From the NCBI RefSeq assembly GCF_031851795.1, contig NZ_CP134696.1:6448001-6512000 (forward strand): a stretch of DNA of 64,000 nucleotides. The letters are read 5' to 3'. Position 1 is the stretch's first letter. Each line of letters begins with the position of its first letter. The notes beneath the pieces are model-generated. The model worked only from the letters and a program-made list of their open reading frames with translations. It had not been told where the DNA came from and did no database searches. The stretch comes from Pontibacter sp. G13 (GTDB lineage: Bacteria; Bacteroidota; Bacteroidia; J057). The translations under genes were made by a program, and so were the position numbers. Shown in pieces: positions 8,452 to 16,938 of this stretch.

Positions 8452-8916
8452 ATGAATATTTTTGTCGCCAAACTAGATTATGGTCTTACTGATGAAGACC
8501 TGAGAGCGCTTTTTACTCAATTTGGAGAAGTTTCTTCTGCGAAAGTGATCATTGACCGGGAAACTGGCCGTTCTAAAGGATTTGGGTTTGTTGAAATGCC
8601 AGATGATGACAACGCCCAACAGGCGATCGACAATCTGAACAATTTTGAAGTAAACGGACGTAGCATTGTGGTTAAGGAAGCAAGACCACGTGAGCCACGT
8701 TCCGGTGGATTTGGAGGCGGCGATCGCGGTGGATACCGTGGTGGCGGCGGCTATGGTGGCGACCGTGGAGGATACGGTGGTGACCGTGGTGGATACAACG
8801 ACCGTGGCGGTTACAACGACCGTGGCGGAGATCGTCGCGGCGGTGGTCGTGGCGGATACAACGATCGTCGTGGTGGAAATGGTGGTGGTCGTCGTGACGA
8901 CTTCGGCTTCTGGTAA
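8452..8916 (+). CDS. RNA-binding protein: RRM plus glycine/arginine-rich tail
   Basis: A 154-residue protein. Residues 1-80 are a complete RNA recognition motif: RNP2 is IFVAKL (residues 2-7) and RNP1 is KGFGFVEM. The rest is a low-complexity tail of RGG, GGY and NDRGGY units, built from near-repeats such as GGDRGGY and YNDRGGY. This architecture matches cyanobacterial and Bacteroidota glycine-rich RNA-binding proteins, which are usually cold- or stress-induced and act as RNA chaperones in the cytoplasm. The RGG tail could favour RNA binding or condensate formation; that is inference. Start and terminator are clear. Confidence 0.93.
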   Translation: MNIFVAKLDYGLTDEDLRALFTQFGEVSSAKVIIDRETGRSKGFGFVEMPDDDNAQQAIDNLNNFEVNGRSIVVKEARPREPRSGGFGGGDRGGYRGGGGYGGDRGGYGGDRGGYNDRGGYNDRGGDRRGGGRGGYNDRRGGNGGGRRDDFGFW

Positions 8917-8945
8917 GCCTTCACCTTACACCTTTTTGATATGAT

Positions 8946-8978
8946 AGGGGCTGTCCGTTGGACAGCCCCTTTGCTTTT
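8946..8978 (+). terminator. Rho-independent terminator after RRM gene
   Basis: Perfect 11-bp stem AGGGGCTGTCC / GGACAGCCCCT with a GTT loop, followed by TTGCTTTTTC. Confidence 0.9.
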
Positions 8979-8995
8979 TCTGATCTGTAGCTCGT

Positions 8996-9225
8996 TTGCG
9001 GCTGGATGCAGGGTGCGTGAGGGATGGGAATGACGCGAGTTCACGAGCGGTCCGAGGTAAGCGAGGATAATCTCTCCAAGTTGAGTCTCCACCCAGAAAC
9101 GGAAGTAATTGCCAATCTCAGTTTCCTCCCGAGGACGGAGCATCGCGAACTCATGGATCAGCCCGACCCAGCGCCATATTTTGGAGCAGCAATCTTTTGC
9201 CAAGCACGCTGGGGCACGCCCAAAT
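8996..9225 (+). repeat. Dispersed intergenic repeat, copy 3 (forward)
   Basis: Begins TTGCGGCTGGATGCAGGGTG, continues with GTGAGGGATGGGAATGACGC, GAGTTCACGAGCGGTCCGAG and CCCGAGGACGGAG, and ends CAAGCACGCTGGGGCACGCC. It shares its first 60 bases, reverse-complemented, with copy 2 at 5979-6207, so these two belong to the same long subtype. Confidence 0.8.
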
Positions 9226-9256
9226 TATCATCCATCTGCTCATGAGATAAACTCTG

Positions 9257-10324
9257 CTATCGCGCTGTCATTTGGGGAACCATCACTCGACTTCCTGATT
9301 CCGAGGCTTGATAGGCATATTCGATCAGTTCGATGGTTTGGCGAGCTTGCTGGGCGGTCACGATGGATTGACGTCCTTCCCGAATGGCAACTGCCAGATC
9401 GTCGTAATAGGCTCTGTAGTTCCCCTGAATACTCGGGACTTTCCCTACGAATGAAAGCCCATTCCAATGAGTGTCTAGATTTCCCCAGGCAGATTCCGGC
9501 TCTGCGCCCCACAACTCACCGGTTGGTTTTTCCCCTTTGGCTAGTGCAGCTTCCTGTGGATCTTCTCCATATTTCACATAACTGCCATGCTCGCCGTGTA
9601 GGGCAAATTTTGGGGCGGTGATACGGTATAGATACCCCATATTCAGGACCACTTGCGTCTCCGGATAGCCCAGGTGGATCTCCGCAAAATCAGGAACTTG
9701 GCTATCGGTCCGGGTCTTTCGGATATCCGCCCACACCCATTCTGGGCGACCAAACAGCACACAGGCTTGGTCGATGAGGTGCGAGCCTAAATTGAAAACG
9801 ATGGACGCTCCTGCTTGGGGTTTTTCCTTCCAAGAATCCTTGACGGTAGGCCGAAAGCGCTGATAGGTCCCTCGATAGCTCACCAATCGTCCCAATGCGC
9901 CTTCCTTCAAAATCTTTTGTACCGTCAGGAAATCTGCATCCCACCTCCGGTTCTGGAAGACCGAGAGTACTCGCTCGTGCTTTTGGGCCAAGTCGATCAG
10001 GGGATCAGCTTCGGCAGAAGTGAGGGTCATGGGTTTTTCGATCACGACATGCTTTCCCGCTTCGAGGGCCCGAGCTGCAAATTCTGCATGGGTATAATCA
10101 GGTGTGTTGACTACGATCAGCTCGATATCCGGATGATGGATGAGTTTGTCGATCTTGTCTACGACAGCGACCTCCGGTCCGGGATAGCCCGCTTCTCTGG
10201 GACTCCGTTGGCAGATATGGGTCAATTGAAACTGGGGGTGCGCCCGCAAGAGCGGAGCATGGAATACCCGTCCGGACATGCCGAATGCACACAGGGCGGT
10301 TTTGATGGGTTGGGGTCTGGTCAT
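9257..10324 (-). CDS. Gfo/Idh/MocA-family oxidoreductase
   Basis: A 355-residue NAD(P)-dependent dehydrogenase of the glucose-fructose oxidoreductase / inositol dehydrogenase family. The N-terminal Rossmann domain (ALCAFGMSGRVFHAPLL) is followed by the family's VVNTPDYTHAEFA and the catalytic HVVIEKPMTL motif with its EKP Lys. The C-terminal domain includes FNLGSHLIDQACVLFG with the conserved His. It resembles YdgJ/scyllo-inositol dehydrogenase-type members, but the substrate cannot be fixed. ATG at 10324 (MTRPQPIK) is preferred over one 8 codons upstream. It is monocistronic as far as visible. Confidence 0.9.
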   Translation of the reverse strand: MTRPQPIKTALCAFGMSGRVFHAPLLRAHPQFQLTHICQRSPREAGYPGPEVAVVDKIDKLIHHPDIELIVVNTPDYTHAEFAARALEAGKHVVIEKPMTLTSAEADPLIDLAQKHERVLSVFQNRRWDADFLTVQKILKEGALGRLVSYRGTYQRFRPTVKDSWKEKPQAGASIVFNLGSHLIDQACVLFGRPEWVWADIRKTRTDSQVPDFAEIHLGYPETQVVLNMGYLYRITAPKFALHGEHGSYVKYGEDPQEAALAKGEKPTGELWGAEPESAWGNLDTHWNGLSFVGKVPSIQGNYRAYYDDLAVAIREGRQSIVTAQQARQTIELIEYAYQASESGSRVMVPQMTAR

Positions 10325-10372
10325 GGCTTGTCGCGTAGTTTGGAGCAATGATGGTTAGAAATGCCCAATATG

Positions 10373-10405
10373 CAAAAACAGCCGTCCCAAAAGCGGGACG
10401 GCTGT
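10373..10405 (-). terminator. Terminator of leuS
   Basis: Perfect 11-bp stem ACAGCCGTCCC / GGGACGGCTGT; on the minus strand it is followed by TTTTTGC. It lies 50 bases after the leuS stop codon. Confidence 0.85.
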
Positions 10406-10454
10406 ACAAATCATTCCGAAAAAAATACGATGAAGATAAATCTTGTCTATTCCC

Positions 10455-13229
10455 TTAGACGACAATATTGACAATCCTGCCGGGTACGACGATGACCTTG
10501 CGCGGTTCCTTGCCGTCCATCCAGTTTTTCACAGCTTCTTGTTCCAGGACGAATGCCTGAATCTCATCTTTGCTGGCATTGGCGGGAACGGATACTTTGG
10601 TGCGGACCTTGCCATTGACTTGGACCGGGTATTCTACAGAATCCTCGACGAGGTATTCTTCCTTGAACTCAGGGTAATCGGCCAGCAAGATGGACGTATC
10701 ATGGCCCATTGCCTGCCAAAGCTCCTCGGTCATGTGCGGTGCAAATGGAGACAAAGCGAGCAAAAACGGCTCCAAGATCTCGCGTTTGTGGCTTTTGGCC
10801 TTGAGGATCTCCTTAGAGAATACCATGAATGCTGGCACGCAGGTATTGAATGCCAAGCGTTCGACACCTTCCTCGACCTTCTTGAGCATGAGGTGCAGTT
10901 GCTTCAATTCCTCTTTGGTCGCAGCTTCGTCAGTTACGAGCCATTCGCCCTCATCATTGTAGAACAACTTCCAGGCCCGCTTCAGGAATTGAAACACCCC
11001 GGTGATGCCGTCTGTATTCCAAGGCTTGGCGATCTCGATCGGCCCGAGGAACATCTCGTACAGGCGCATGGTATCTGCTCCGTACTCGTGGCAGATATCG
11101 TCCGGGTCCACGGTGTTGAACTTGGACTTGGACATTTTCTCCACCTCGGAGATGGTCTTGAATTCTCCCTCCTCATTCAGTTTGAAGACCGCATCAGGCT
11201 CTTGTGCCCACTCCTTGAATCCTGCTACATCGAGTACATTCAGCTTGACCAGTTGTACTTTGGCATGGATGCGGGAATATTGGTCCATTTCCTCCTTGGA
11301 TACAAGATCCGCGGAGACATATTCACCTGTTTGGGTATGACGCAGCGCCAATTGGGAAGTACCTTGAATCATTCCCTGGTTGACGAGCTTTTTGAACGGC
11401 TCCTTGATGGATACTTCTCCCAAATCGTAGAGGAACTTGGTCCAGAAGCGGGAGTACATCAAGTGCCCCACGGCATGCTCGGTACCCCCCACGTAGAGAT
11501 CCACTGGCAGCCAGTATTTCTCTTTCTCCGAGTCGACGAATGTCTCATCGTTTTTGGCGTCAGGGTAGCGGAGAAAATACCAGCTCGAACCTGCCAGGCC
11601 CGGCATGGTATTGAGGTCGCGGGTCGAGCCATCGGGAAGGTTTTTCCAGGCTTCGGCACGGCTCAATGGTGGTTCTCCCTCGGCAGAAGGCTTGTATTCG
11701 TCTACCTCTGGCAAGGTCAAAGGCAATTGATCCAGCGGAAGTGCAGATGGGATGCCGTCTTTGTAGACAATTGGTGTAGGTTCTCCCCAATAGCGTTGGC
11801 GAGACCAGATCACGTCGCGCTGGCGATACGTGACTTTGCCATTTCCGATGCCCATTTCCTCCAATTTCTGGATGATGGCAGTGATGGCTTCATGAGCCTT
11901 CATGCCATTCAGGAAGTCGGAGTTGACCATGATGCCTTCCTTGGAGATAAATGCCTCCTTGGAGATGTCACCACCAGAGATGACTTCCACGATATCAATC
12001 CCGAATTTGTGGGCAAACTCGAAATCGCGCTCGTCATGCGCAGGTACTGCCATGATGGCTCCTGTACCATAGGTGATCACCACATAGTCCGCAATCCAGA
12101 TTGGCAGTTTGTTGCCGGTCATGGGATGGATGGCGTATCCGCCTGTCCAAACACCGGTTTTGGTAGTGTCAGCGATTCGGTCCTTTTCGGAGCGATTTTC
12201 GGCCCACTCTACATATTTGTCCACTTCAGCCCGTTGTGCGTCGGTGGTGATTTTGTCTACAATGGGGTGTTCAGGTGCTACCACCATGAAAGTGTTCCCA
12301 TACAGCGTGTCGGGACGTGTAGTGAAAACCTCCAAGGTATCCGCTACGCCTTCCACCTGATAGGTGATATTGGCTCCTTCAGAACGGCCGATCCAGTTGG
12401 TTTGGATGGCTTTCATCGCCTCGGACCAGTCGAGATCATTCAAGTCCTCGAGCATGCGATCCGCATAGGCGGTGATTCGGAGCATCCATTGACGCATCTT
12501 CTTGCGCTCGACAGGGTGTCCGCCACGTTCTGATTTGCCGTCCTTGACTTCCTCGTTTGCCAAAACGGTTCCCAGTGCCGGGCACCAGTTTACGGTAGCG
12601 TAGTCGAGGTAAGCAAGCCGGAAGTTCATCAGGATATCTGATTGTTCCTGCTCGGACATGGCATTCCAAGCGGCTGCATCAAAGATGTCCCGCTGAGAGG
12701 TAGCGGCTACGATATCCGCATTTCCGGACTGGGCGAAATGGTCGGCCAACTCGGAGATGGGGCGTGCGCGCTCGCTGGATTTGTCATACCAATGCTCGAA
12801 AAGCTGGATGAATATCCACTGCGTCCATTTGTAGTAATCGGGATCGGAAGTCGCCAAGGTGGTATCTGGATCATAGTGGAAGCCCAAGGTTTCCATTTGC
12901 TCCAAGTACCGTGCGATATTTTTCCGAGTGGTTTCAGCTGGGTGAATACCAAACTTGATGGCGTATTGCTCAGCTGGCAGTCCAAACGCATCGAATCCCA
13001 TGGGATGCAGGACATTGAATCCCTTGAGTCGCTTGTAGCGGGTGATGATGTCGGTGGCGATGTAGCCTAGGGGGTGTCCTACGTGTAGACCTGCTCCGGA
13101 AGGATAGGGGAACATGTCCAATACATAGTACTTGGGTTTGTCGGAGGGCTGATCCGCAACGAATGTGCGGTTCTCTTTCCAGTACTGCTGCCATTTTTTC
13201 TCAATGGCCCTGAAGTCATAAGCACCCAT
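10455..13229 (-). CDS. leuS: Leucyl-tRNA synthetase
   Basis: A 924-residue class I aminoacyl-tRNA synthetase that charges tRNA-Leu. The HIGH motif appears as HVGH at residues 49-52 within FPYPSGAGLHVGHPLGY, and KMSKS at about residues 698-702. The editing domain (CP1) lies between, with RPDTLYGNTFMVVAPEHP typical of LeuRS, and a MPGLAGSSWYFLRYPD segment typical of bacterial LeuRS follows. ATG at 13229 (MGAYDFRAIEKKWQ) matches the family start; a longer frame upstream adds 40 unconserved residues. Long open frames on the opposite strand are shadows. It has its own terminator. Confidence 0.98.
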   Translation of the reverse strand: MGAYDFRAIEKKWQQYWKENRTFVADQPSDKPKYYVLDMFPYPSGAGLHVGHPLGYIATDIITRYKRLKGFNVLHPMGFDAFGLPAEQYAIKFGIHPAETTRKNIARYLEQMETLGFHYDPDTTLATSDPDYYKWTQWIFIQLFEHWYDKSSERARPISELADHFAQSGNADIVAATSQRDIFDAAAWNAMSEQEQSDILMNFRLAYLDYATVNWCPALGTVLANEEVKDGKSERGGHPVERKKMRQWMLRITAYADRMLEDLNDLDWSEAMKAIQTNWIGRSEGANITYQVEGVADTLEVFTTRPDTLYGNTFMVVAPEHPIVDKITTDAQRAEVDKYVEWAENRSEKDRIADTTKTGVWTGGYAIHPMTGNKLPIWIADYVVITYGTGAIMAVPAHDERDFEFAHKFGIDIVEVISGGDISKEAFISKEGIMVNSDFLNGMKAHEAITAIIQKLEEMGIGNGKVTYRQRDVIWSRQRYWGEPTPIVYKDGIPSALPLDQLPLTLPEVDEYKPSAEGEPPLSRAEAWKNLPDGSTRDLNTMPGLAGSSWYFLRYPDAKNDETFVDSEKEKYWLPVDLYVGGTEHAVGHLMYSRFWTKFLYDLGEVSIKEPFKKLVNQGMIQGTSQLALRHTQTGEYVSADLVSKEEMDQYSRIHAKVQLVKLNVLDVAGFKEWAQEPDAVFKLNEEGEFKTISEVEKMSKSKFNTVDPDDICHEYGADTMRLYEMFLGPIEIAKPWNTDGITGVFQFLKRAWKLFYNDEGEWLVTDEAATKEELKQLHLMLKKVEEGVERLAFNTCVPAFMVFSKEILKAKSHKREILEPFLLALSPFAPHMTEELWQAMGHDTSILLADYPEFKEEYLVEDSVEYPVQVNGKVRTKVSVPANASKDEIQAFVLEQEAVKNWMDGKEPRKVIVVPGRIVNIVV

Positions 13230-13442
13230 TGCGATTTGCGTCTGGATTGTTGGTGATAATGAATTGATTGTTAGGAGTTTGGGGGAATGGTGTAAATCCG
13301 CCTTCTGCTCCAAGTCCGCGAATTTACGCCAAAAACTCGGGGATGGCAACGAAGTGAAAGTTCTCCTAACATTAAATTTCTTGATGGCGCAACAGATGGA
13401 GACACAAGATTTTGTGTATATTCCGCGACCAAAGGGAAATGA

Positions 13443-14876
13443 ATGTTGTCTAGCTGGCTTTCTGGTTTACTGCTGATCTGTACCTTCGCTTGGTCATTTG
13501 GCCAATCGAAGACTGCGGCTGCGGAATATGCAACGCTGGACATCTCCTTCGATACGGGCATTCCTGCCCAATCCTCCCATTCCAATCTGATCGTCACCAA
13601 TCAAGGCATTTCTAATTTTCGGAAAAACGAAGATGGAATCCTGATTTCCCCATCCCACTTTTTCAGGCTAGGGAATCCTGTGCATTTGATGTCTCTCGTG
13701 CCTGTTTTGCATGGTTCCAACCTGTTGGCCAATGGAATCCAACTGGAGGTCCGATTCTCCGATGATCAGGTAACTTGGACGCCGTGGCGGGAAATTCGGC
13801 CTAGCTGGAGCCATGCAGAAGGGGATTCTACTTGGATTGGAGAGCCCACCGTGGTCGAGATCAATGTCGCCTACTTCCAGTACCGGCTCATTATCTTTCC
13901 GAACAATCCAGCAGTTCCACTTTTCGTGAAATCCCTCAAATGGGATCAGTTCACCCCAGGAAATGTATCCCCTGTCAATCCGGAATTTCTTCAACCCATC
14001 AGTTATCCCCGGACCGATCCCAATTGTCCATGCCCGCTTCCGGTGTTTGCCACTAGGCAGCAATGGGGCAATCCCAATGGAAATGGCTTTACCTGTTCGC
14101 CGCTTCCGTTGACTTCGGTTTCGCATATTTTGGTGTACCAAAGTGGGATTCCTGGAGATTCGGCCACGACCAATTGGGCAGCTCAGGCATTGGCGCTGGA
14201 GCATTATCACACCCAGTCATTGGGCATGTGCGATATTGGGTTCAATTGGATGATAGATCCAGCAGGGATCATTTACGAAGGCCGTGGAGGAGGCGATGAC
14301 GTTCGGGGTGAGCATTTCTGTGGACAAGATGCGGGAACGATGTCGATCTGCATGTTGGGAGATTTTAGCCAAAACCCACCCACATTGGCGGCTTTCACGA
14401 GTCTAGCCAACCTGATCGCTTGGAAGGCTTGCGATTCAGACATTGTCCCCACCAATACCCTCTTCCATTTAGGATCATTACAGACGTTGCCAGTGGTTTC
14501 GGCATTTGACGGTTCTTGCAATCACTCTACGATGCCGGGTACCGCCTTGTCCAATCTGATTCCTGCGATTAAACAGCGAGCGACCACCCAGCTCAATGCA
14601 TGCCAAGCCACCTCTCTTTTGGCAGAAATGAATGAGGGAATTGAGGTATTTCCAAATCCCGCCGATCAAGAAATCTCAATTTCCATCCCTGAATCCATGG
14701 GGACTCATTGGACCTATCAATTGCTCAACATGACTGGACAATTGGTCGATACCCAACCTTCGGATGGATCGGGTGATGTCATTCGGCTCGATGTTTCCAC
14801 CCTTCCTGCCGGGATCTACTTGCTGCGACTCACGCATGGCGATTGGAACACCGTTCGCAAAATCTCGATCCGCTGA
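13443..14876 (+). CDS. Secreted PGRP/amidase_2-like protein, apparently non-catalytic, with T9SS sorting domain
   Basis: A 477-residue protein with signal peptide (residues 1-20), an N-terminal beta-rich region (30-170), a peptidoglycan-recognition (N-acetylmuramoyl-L-alanine amidase type 2) domain at about 200-380, and a type A T9SS C-terminal domain at 400-477 (IEVFPNPADQEISISIPES ... LPAGIYLLRL). The fold is recognisable from CDIGFNWMIDPAGIIYEGRG, HFCGQDAGTMSICMLGDF and LANLIAWKAC. The zinc ligands expected in such amidases are replaced: Tyr232 where the first His should be (HILVYQSG), Phe355 for the second His (normally GHRD) and Met364 for the Cys (normally CPG). The catalytic Tyr in DIGYN is Phe267. 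I infer a surface-exposed peptidoglycan-binding protein rather than a hydrolase. Confidence 0.82.
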   Translation: MLSSWLSGLLLICTFAWSFGQSKTAAAEYATLDISFDTGIPAQSSHSNLIVTNQGISNFRKNEDGILISPSHFFRLGNPVHLMSLVPVLHGSNLLANGIQLEVRFSDDQVTWTPWREIRPSWSHAEGDSTWIGEPTVVEINVAYFQYRLIIFPNNPAVPLFVKSLKWDQFTPGNVSPVNPEFLQPISYPRTDPNCPCPLPVFATRQQWGNPNGNGFTCSPLPLTSVSHILVYQSGIPGDSATTNWAAQALALEHYHTQSLGMCDIGFNWMIDPAGIIYEGRGGGDDVRGEHFCGQDAGTMSICMLGDFSQNPPTLAAFTSLANLIAWKACDSDIVPTNTLFHLGSLQTLPVVSAFDGSCNHSTMPGTALSNLIPAIKQRATTQLNACQATSLLAEMNEGIEVFPNPADQEISISIPESMGTHWTYQLLNMTGQLVDTQPSDGSGDVIRLDVSTLPAGIYLLRLTHGDWNTVRKISIR

Positions 14877-15101
14877 TTCTGCCAAAAGGCACCAAAAATC
14901 CGCTACATTTCTTGTCCGATTCAGCAAATTTTGGTAGAATTTGTTGAATAGAATCCTCCCTTTGATCTCCCCAGAAATGTCCGATTAGGTCCGACGGAGG
15001 ATAGGTGATTCGCAGTCAATGCGTTTGGCTTTCCTTCGAATGAACGAGGCGGGCAAATCTGGAATAGGAGTGCGAGGGAAGCTCGATACAAACACGAACT
15101 C

Positions 15102-15371
15102 ATGAATTTGGAAGAAAAATTCAACAAGGCCCGGGAACAGGTGATGACGCTGAAGGATCGGCCTTCCAACGAAATGCTGCTAAAGCTGTATGGACTCAAT
15201 AAGCAGGCTACTGTAGGGGATATCAACATCCCTGCACCGGCAGTATTTGATTTTGTCGCAAAAGCCAAATACAACGCTTGGGAAGCCAATAAGGGGGTTG
15301 CGAAACAGGCAGCCATGGAGCAGTACATCCAATTGGTAGAAGAATTGATGACTGCCAAGCCTGAATCCTGA
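15102..15371 (+). CDS. Acyl-CoA-binding protein
   Basis: An 89-residue ACBP. The family core is present: LLKLYGLNKQATVGDINIP, then FDFVAKAKYNAWEANKGVAK with the Tyr and Lys residues that contact the CoA and acyl chain. ACBPs bind medium- and long-chain acyl-CoA esters in the cytoplasm and buffer them for lipid metabolism. The size matches the usual 86-90 residues. It sits alone before a palindromic terminator shared with the converging glutamine synthetase homologue. Confidence 0.93.
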   Translation: MNLEEKFNKAREQVMTLKDRPSNEMLLKLYGLNKQATVGDINIPAPAVFDFVAKAKYNAWEANKGVAKQAAMEQYIQLVEELMTAKPES

Positions 15372-15392
15372 TCTCAACGGTATCTATGATAA

Positions 15393-15420
15393 ACAGCCAC
15401 CTAGCATGCTAGGTGGCTGT
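15393..15420. terminator. Perfect 28-bp palindrome, bidirectional terminator
   Basis: ACAGCCACCTAGCA immediately followed by its exact reverse complement. It is flanked by AAA on the left and TCTGTTT on the right and lies between two converging genes (ACBP and the glutamine synthetase homologue), so it probably ends both transcripts. Confidence 0.8.
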
Positions 15421-15485
15421 TCTGTTTGATAGATATTCCCATCACCGACTGTCCAGCCGAAGGATAGTAGGTCTTTTGAGCAAAT

Positions 15486-16844
15486 CTAAATGATTTCGAA
15501 GTACCGGCGCATTTCCCAGTCGGTGACCGCTTGCGCATAGGCCCGAACTTCCCATTCCCTCGAAGCAGTGAAATGGTCCACAAATCCATCGCCAAAGAGG
15601 GAACGTGCAATCTCTGAGTGCTTCATGGCATGCGTGGCGGCTTCCAAGCTATGGGGGAGGACTCCGTATTCCTTGACTTCGTAGCCATTGCCCACAACGG
15701 CTGGCTGTTCCAATTTCAAGCCCTTTTCGATTCCGTAAAGTCCACTTGCCAAGCAAGCAGCCATGGCGAGGTAGGGGTTGACATCAGATCCGCATACACG
15801 GGTCTCCAACCGCGTGGCGCTGGAACTGGGAAGCAGGGCTCTTAAAGCGGTTGTACGGTTGTCGATTCCCCAAGTAAGGGTCGTCGGTGCCCAAGCGCCT
15901 TCGACCAATCGCTTGTAGCTATTGATGGTAGGTGCCATCATGGGGAGTATATGCGGAAGACAATGAAGTTGTCCAGCGATATAGGACTCCATCAAAGCGC
16001 TCATGCCGGTGTCCGAGTCTGCATCTGCAAATACATTTTTCTTGCTAGTCTCATCCCACAGGCTTTGGTGAACATGACCACTGCACCCGGGTAGATCGGA
16101 TCTCCATTTGGCCATGAATGTGGAGGTGAGTCCATGACGCATGGCGATTTCCTTGACGGCAGTTTTGAATAGGACGGCCCGGTCTGCTGCTTCGAGTGCA
16201 TCTCCGTATTGAATGGCCGCCTCGTACACACCGGGTCCGGTTTCAGTATGTAGGCCTTCCAGGGGAATGTCAAAGGCGAGCAATTCGTCGAAGAGATCCG
16301 AGAAGAAAGATTGCTTGTAGGAACTACGCAGGATAGAATATCCAAACATCCCCGGAGTCATGGGTGTAGGATCGCGGAAATCCTTCTCCGCGAGAGATTG
16401 AGGGTTTTCTGCGAATGTGAACCACTCGAATTCTTGGGAAAATTTGGGGGCAAACCCCGCATCATGGGCCCGGGCAATAACTTGTTTGAAGAGATTGCGT
16501 GGGCAAGCAGGCAGGGGTGCTCCAGTAGGTCCCACGAAGTCTCCCAGAAAAAAGGGAAGCTCATCTTCCCAAGGGATTTGCCGGAAGGTAGTCAGGTCTA
16601 CTTGGGCCTGTGCATCTGGATACCCAGTATGCCAGCCCGTGATGGAGACATTGTCGTAGCTCATATCTGCCATGTCCCATCCAAAAACCACATCGCAAAA
16701 CCCAAATCCCTTGTCCACGATTCCGAGGAATTTGTCTCGATGGACGACCTTTCCTCGAAGGACGCCATCGATGTCTACGATTGCAATTTTGACCTTGGGA
16801 GAAGGGTGGGCCTGAAGGTGGGCCAGAATTTGGGATCGATCCAT
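15486..16844 (-). CDS. Glutamine synthetase-family ligase (type I-like)
   Basis: A 452-residue glutamine synthetase homologue with the beta-grasp domain (VKIAIVDIDGVLRGKVV) and the catalytic domain: KFSQEFEWFTF (metal Glu), HTETGPGVYEAA, the SGHVHQSLWD metal/ATP segment and the ammonium/glutamate segment NSYKRLVEGAWAPTTLTWG followed by an Arg-rich LETRVCGSDVNPYLAMA. The usual adenylylation-loop Tyr context of GlnA is not obvious. The short form and the DxDGVLRG start are more like the PuuA/GlnT group that ligates glutamate to amines, so the substrate may be a polyamine or other amine rather than ammonia. It is monocistronic. Confidence 0.85.
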   Translation of the reverse strand: MDRSQILAHLQAHPSPKVKIAIVDIDGVLRGKVVHRDKFLGIVDKGFGFCDVVFGWDMADMSYDNVSITGWHTGYPDAQAQVDLTTFRQIPWEDELPFFLGDFVGPTGAPLPACPRNLFKQVIARAHDAGFAPKFSQEFEWFTFAENPQSLAEKDFRDPTPMTPGMFGYSILRSSYKQSFFSDLFDELLAFDIPLEGLHTETGPGVYEAAIQYGDALEAADRAVLFKTAVKEIAMRHGLTSTFMAKWRSDLPGCSGHVHQSLWDETSKKNVFADADSDTGMSALMESYIAGQLHCLPHILPMMAPTINSYKRLVEGAWAPTTLTWGIDNRTTALRALLPSSSATRLETRVCGSDVNPYLAMAACLASGLYGIEKGLKLEQPAVVGNGYEVKEYGVLPHSLEAATHAMKHSEIARSLFGDGFVDHFTASREWEVRAYAQAVTDWEMRRYFEII

Positions 16845-16886
16845 ATTCGGTAGAAAATTGAGCGTGTTGAATGTTTGGAAGTTACG

Positions 16887-16916
16887 AAAAAAGCCCGAAG
16901 CGAGAAGCTCCGGGCT
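16887..16916 (-). terminator. Terminator of the helical unknown gene
   Basis: Minus-strand stem AGCCCGGAGC / GCTTCGGGCT (one bulge) followed by TTTTTTCG. It lies 23 bases after the stop codon of the gene ending at 16939. Confidence 0.8.
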
Positions 16917-16938
16917 GCACCTATAGGATGGTTGAAGT

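Noticed and set aside
10443-12533. 696-codon open frame on the plus strand opposite leuS
   Set aside because: It is a shadow of leuS, which has all synthetase motifs on the other strand; the shadow product has no recognisable domain.
14880-14891. TGCCAAAAGGCA hairpin after the PGRP-like gene
   Set aside because: A four-base stem is too short to support a terminator.
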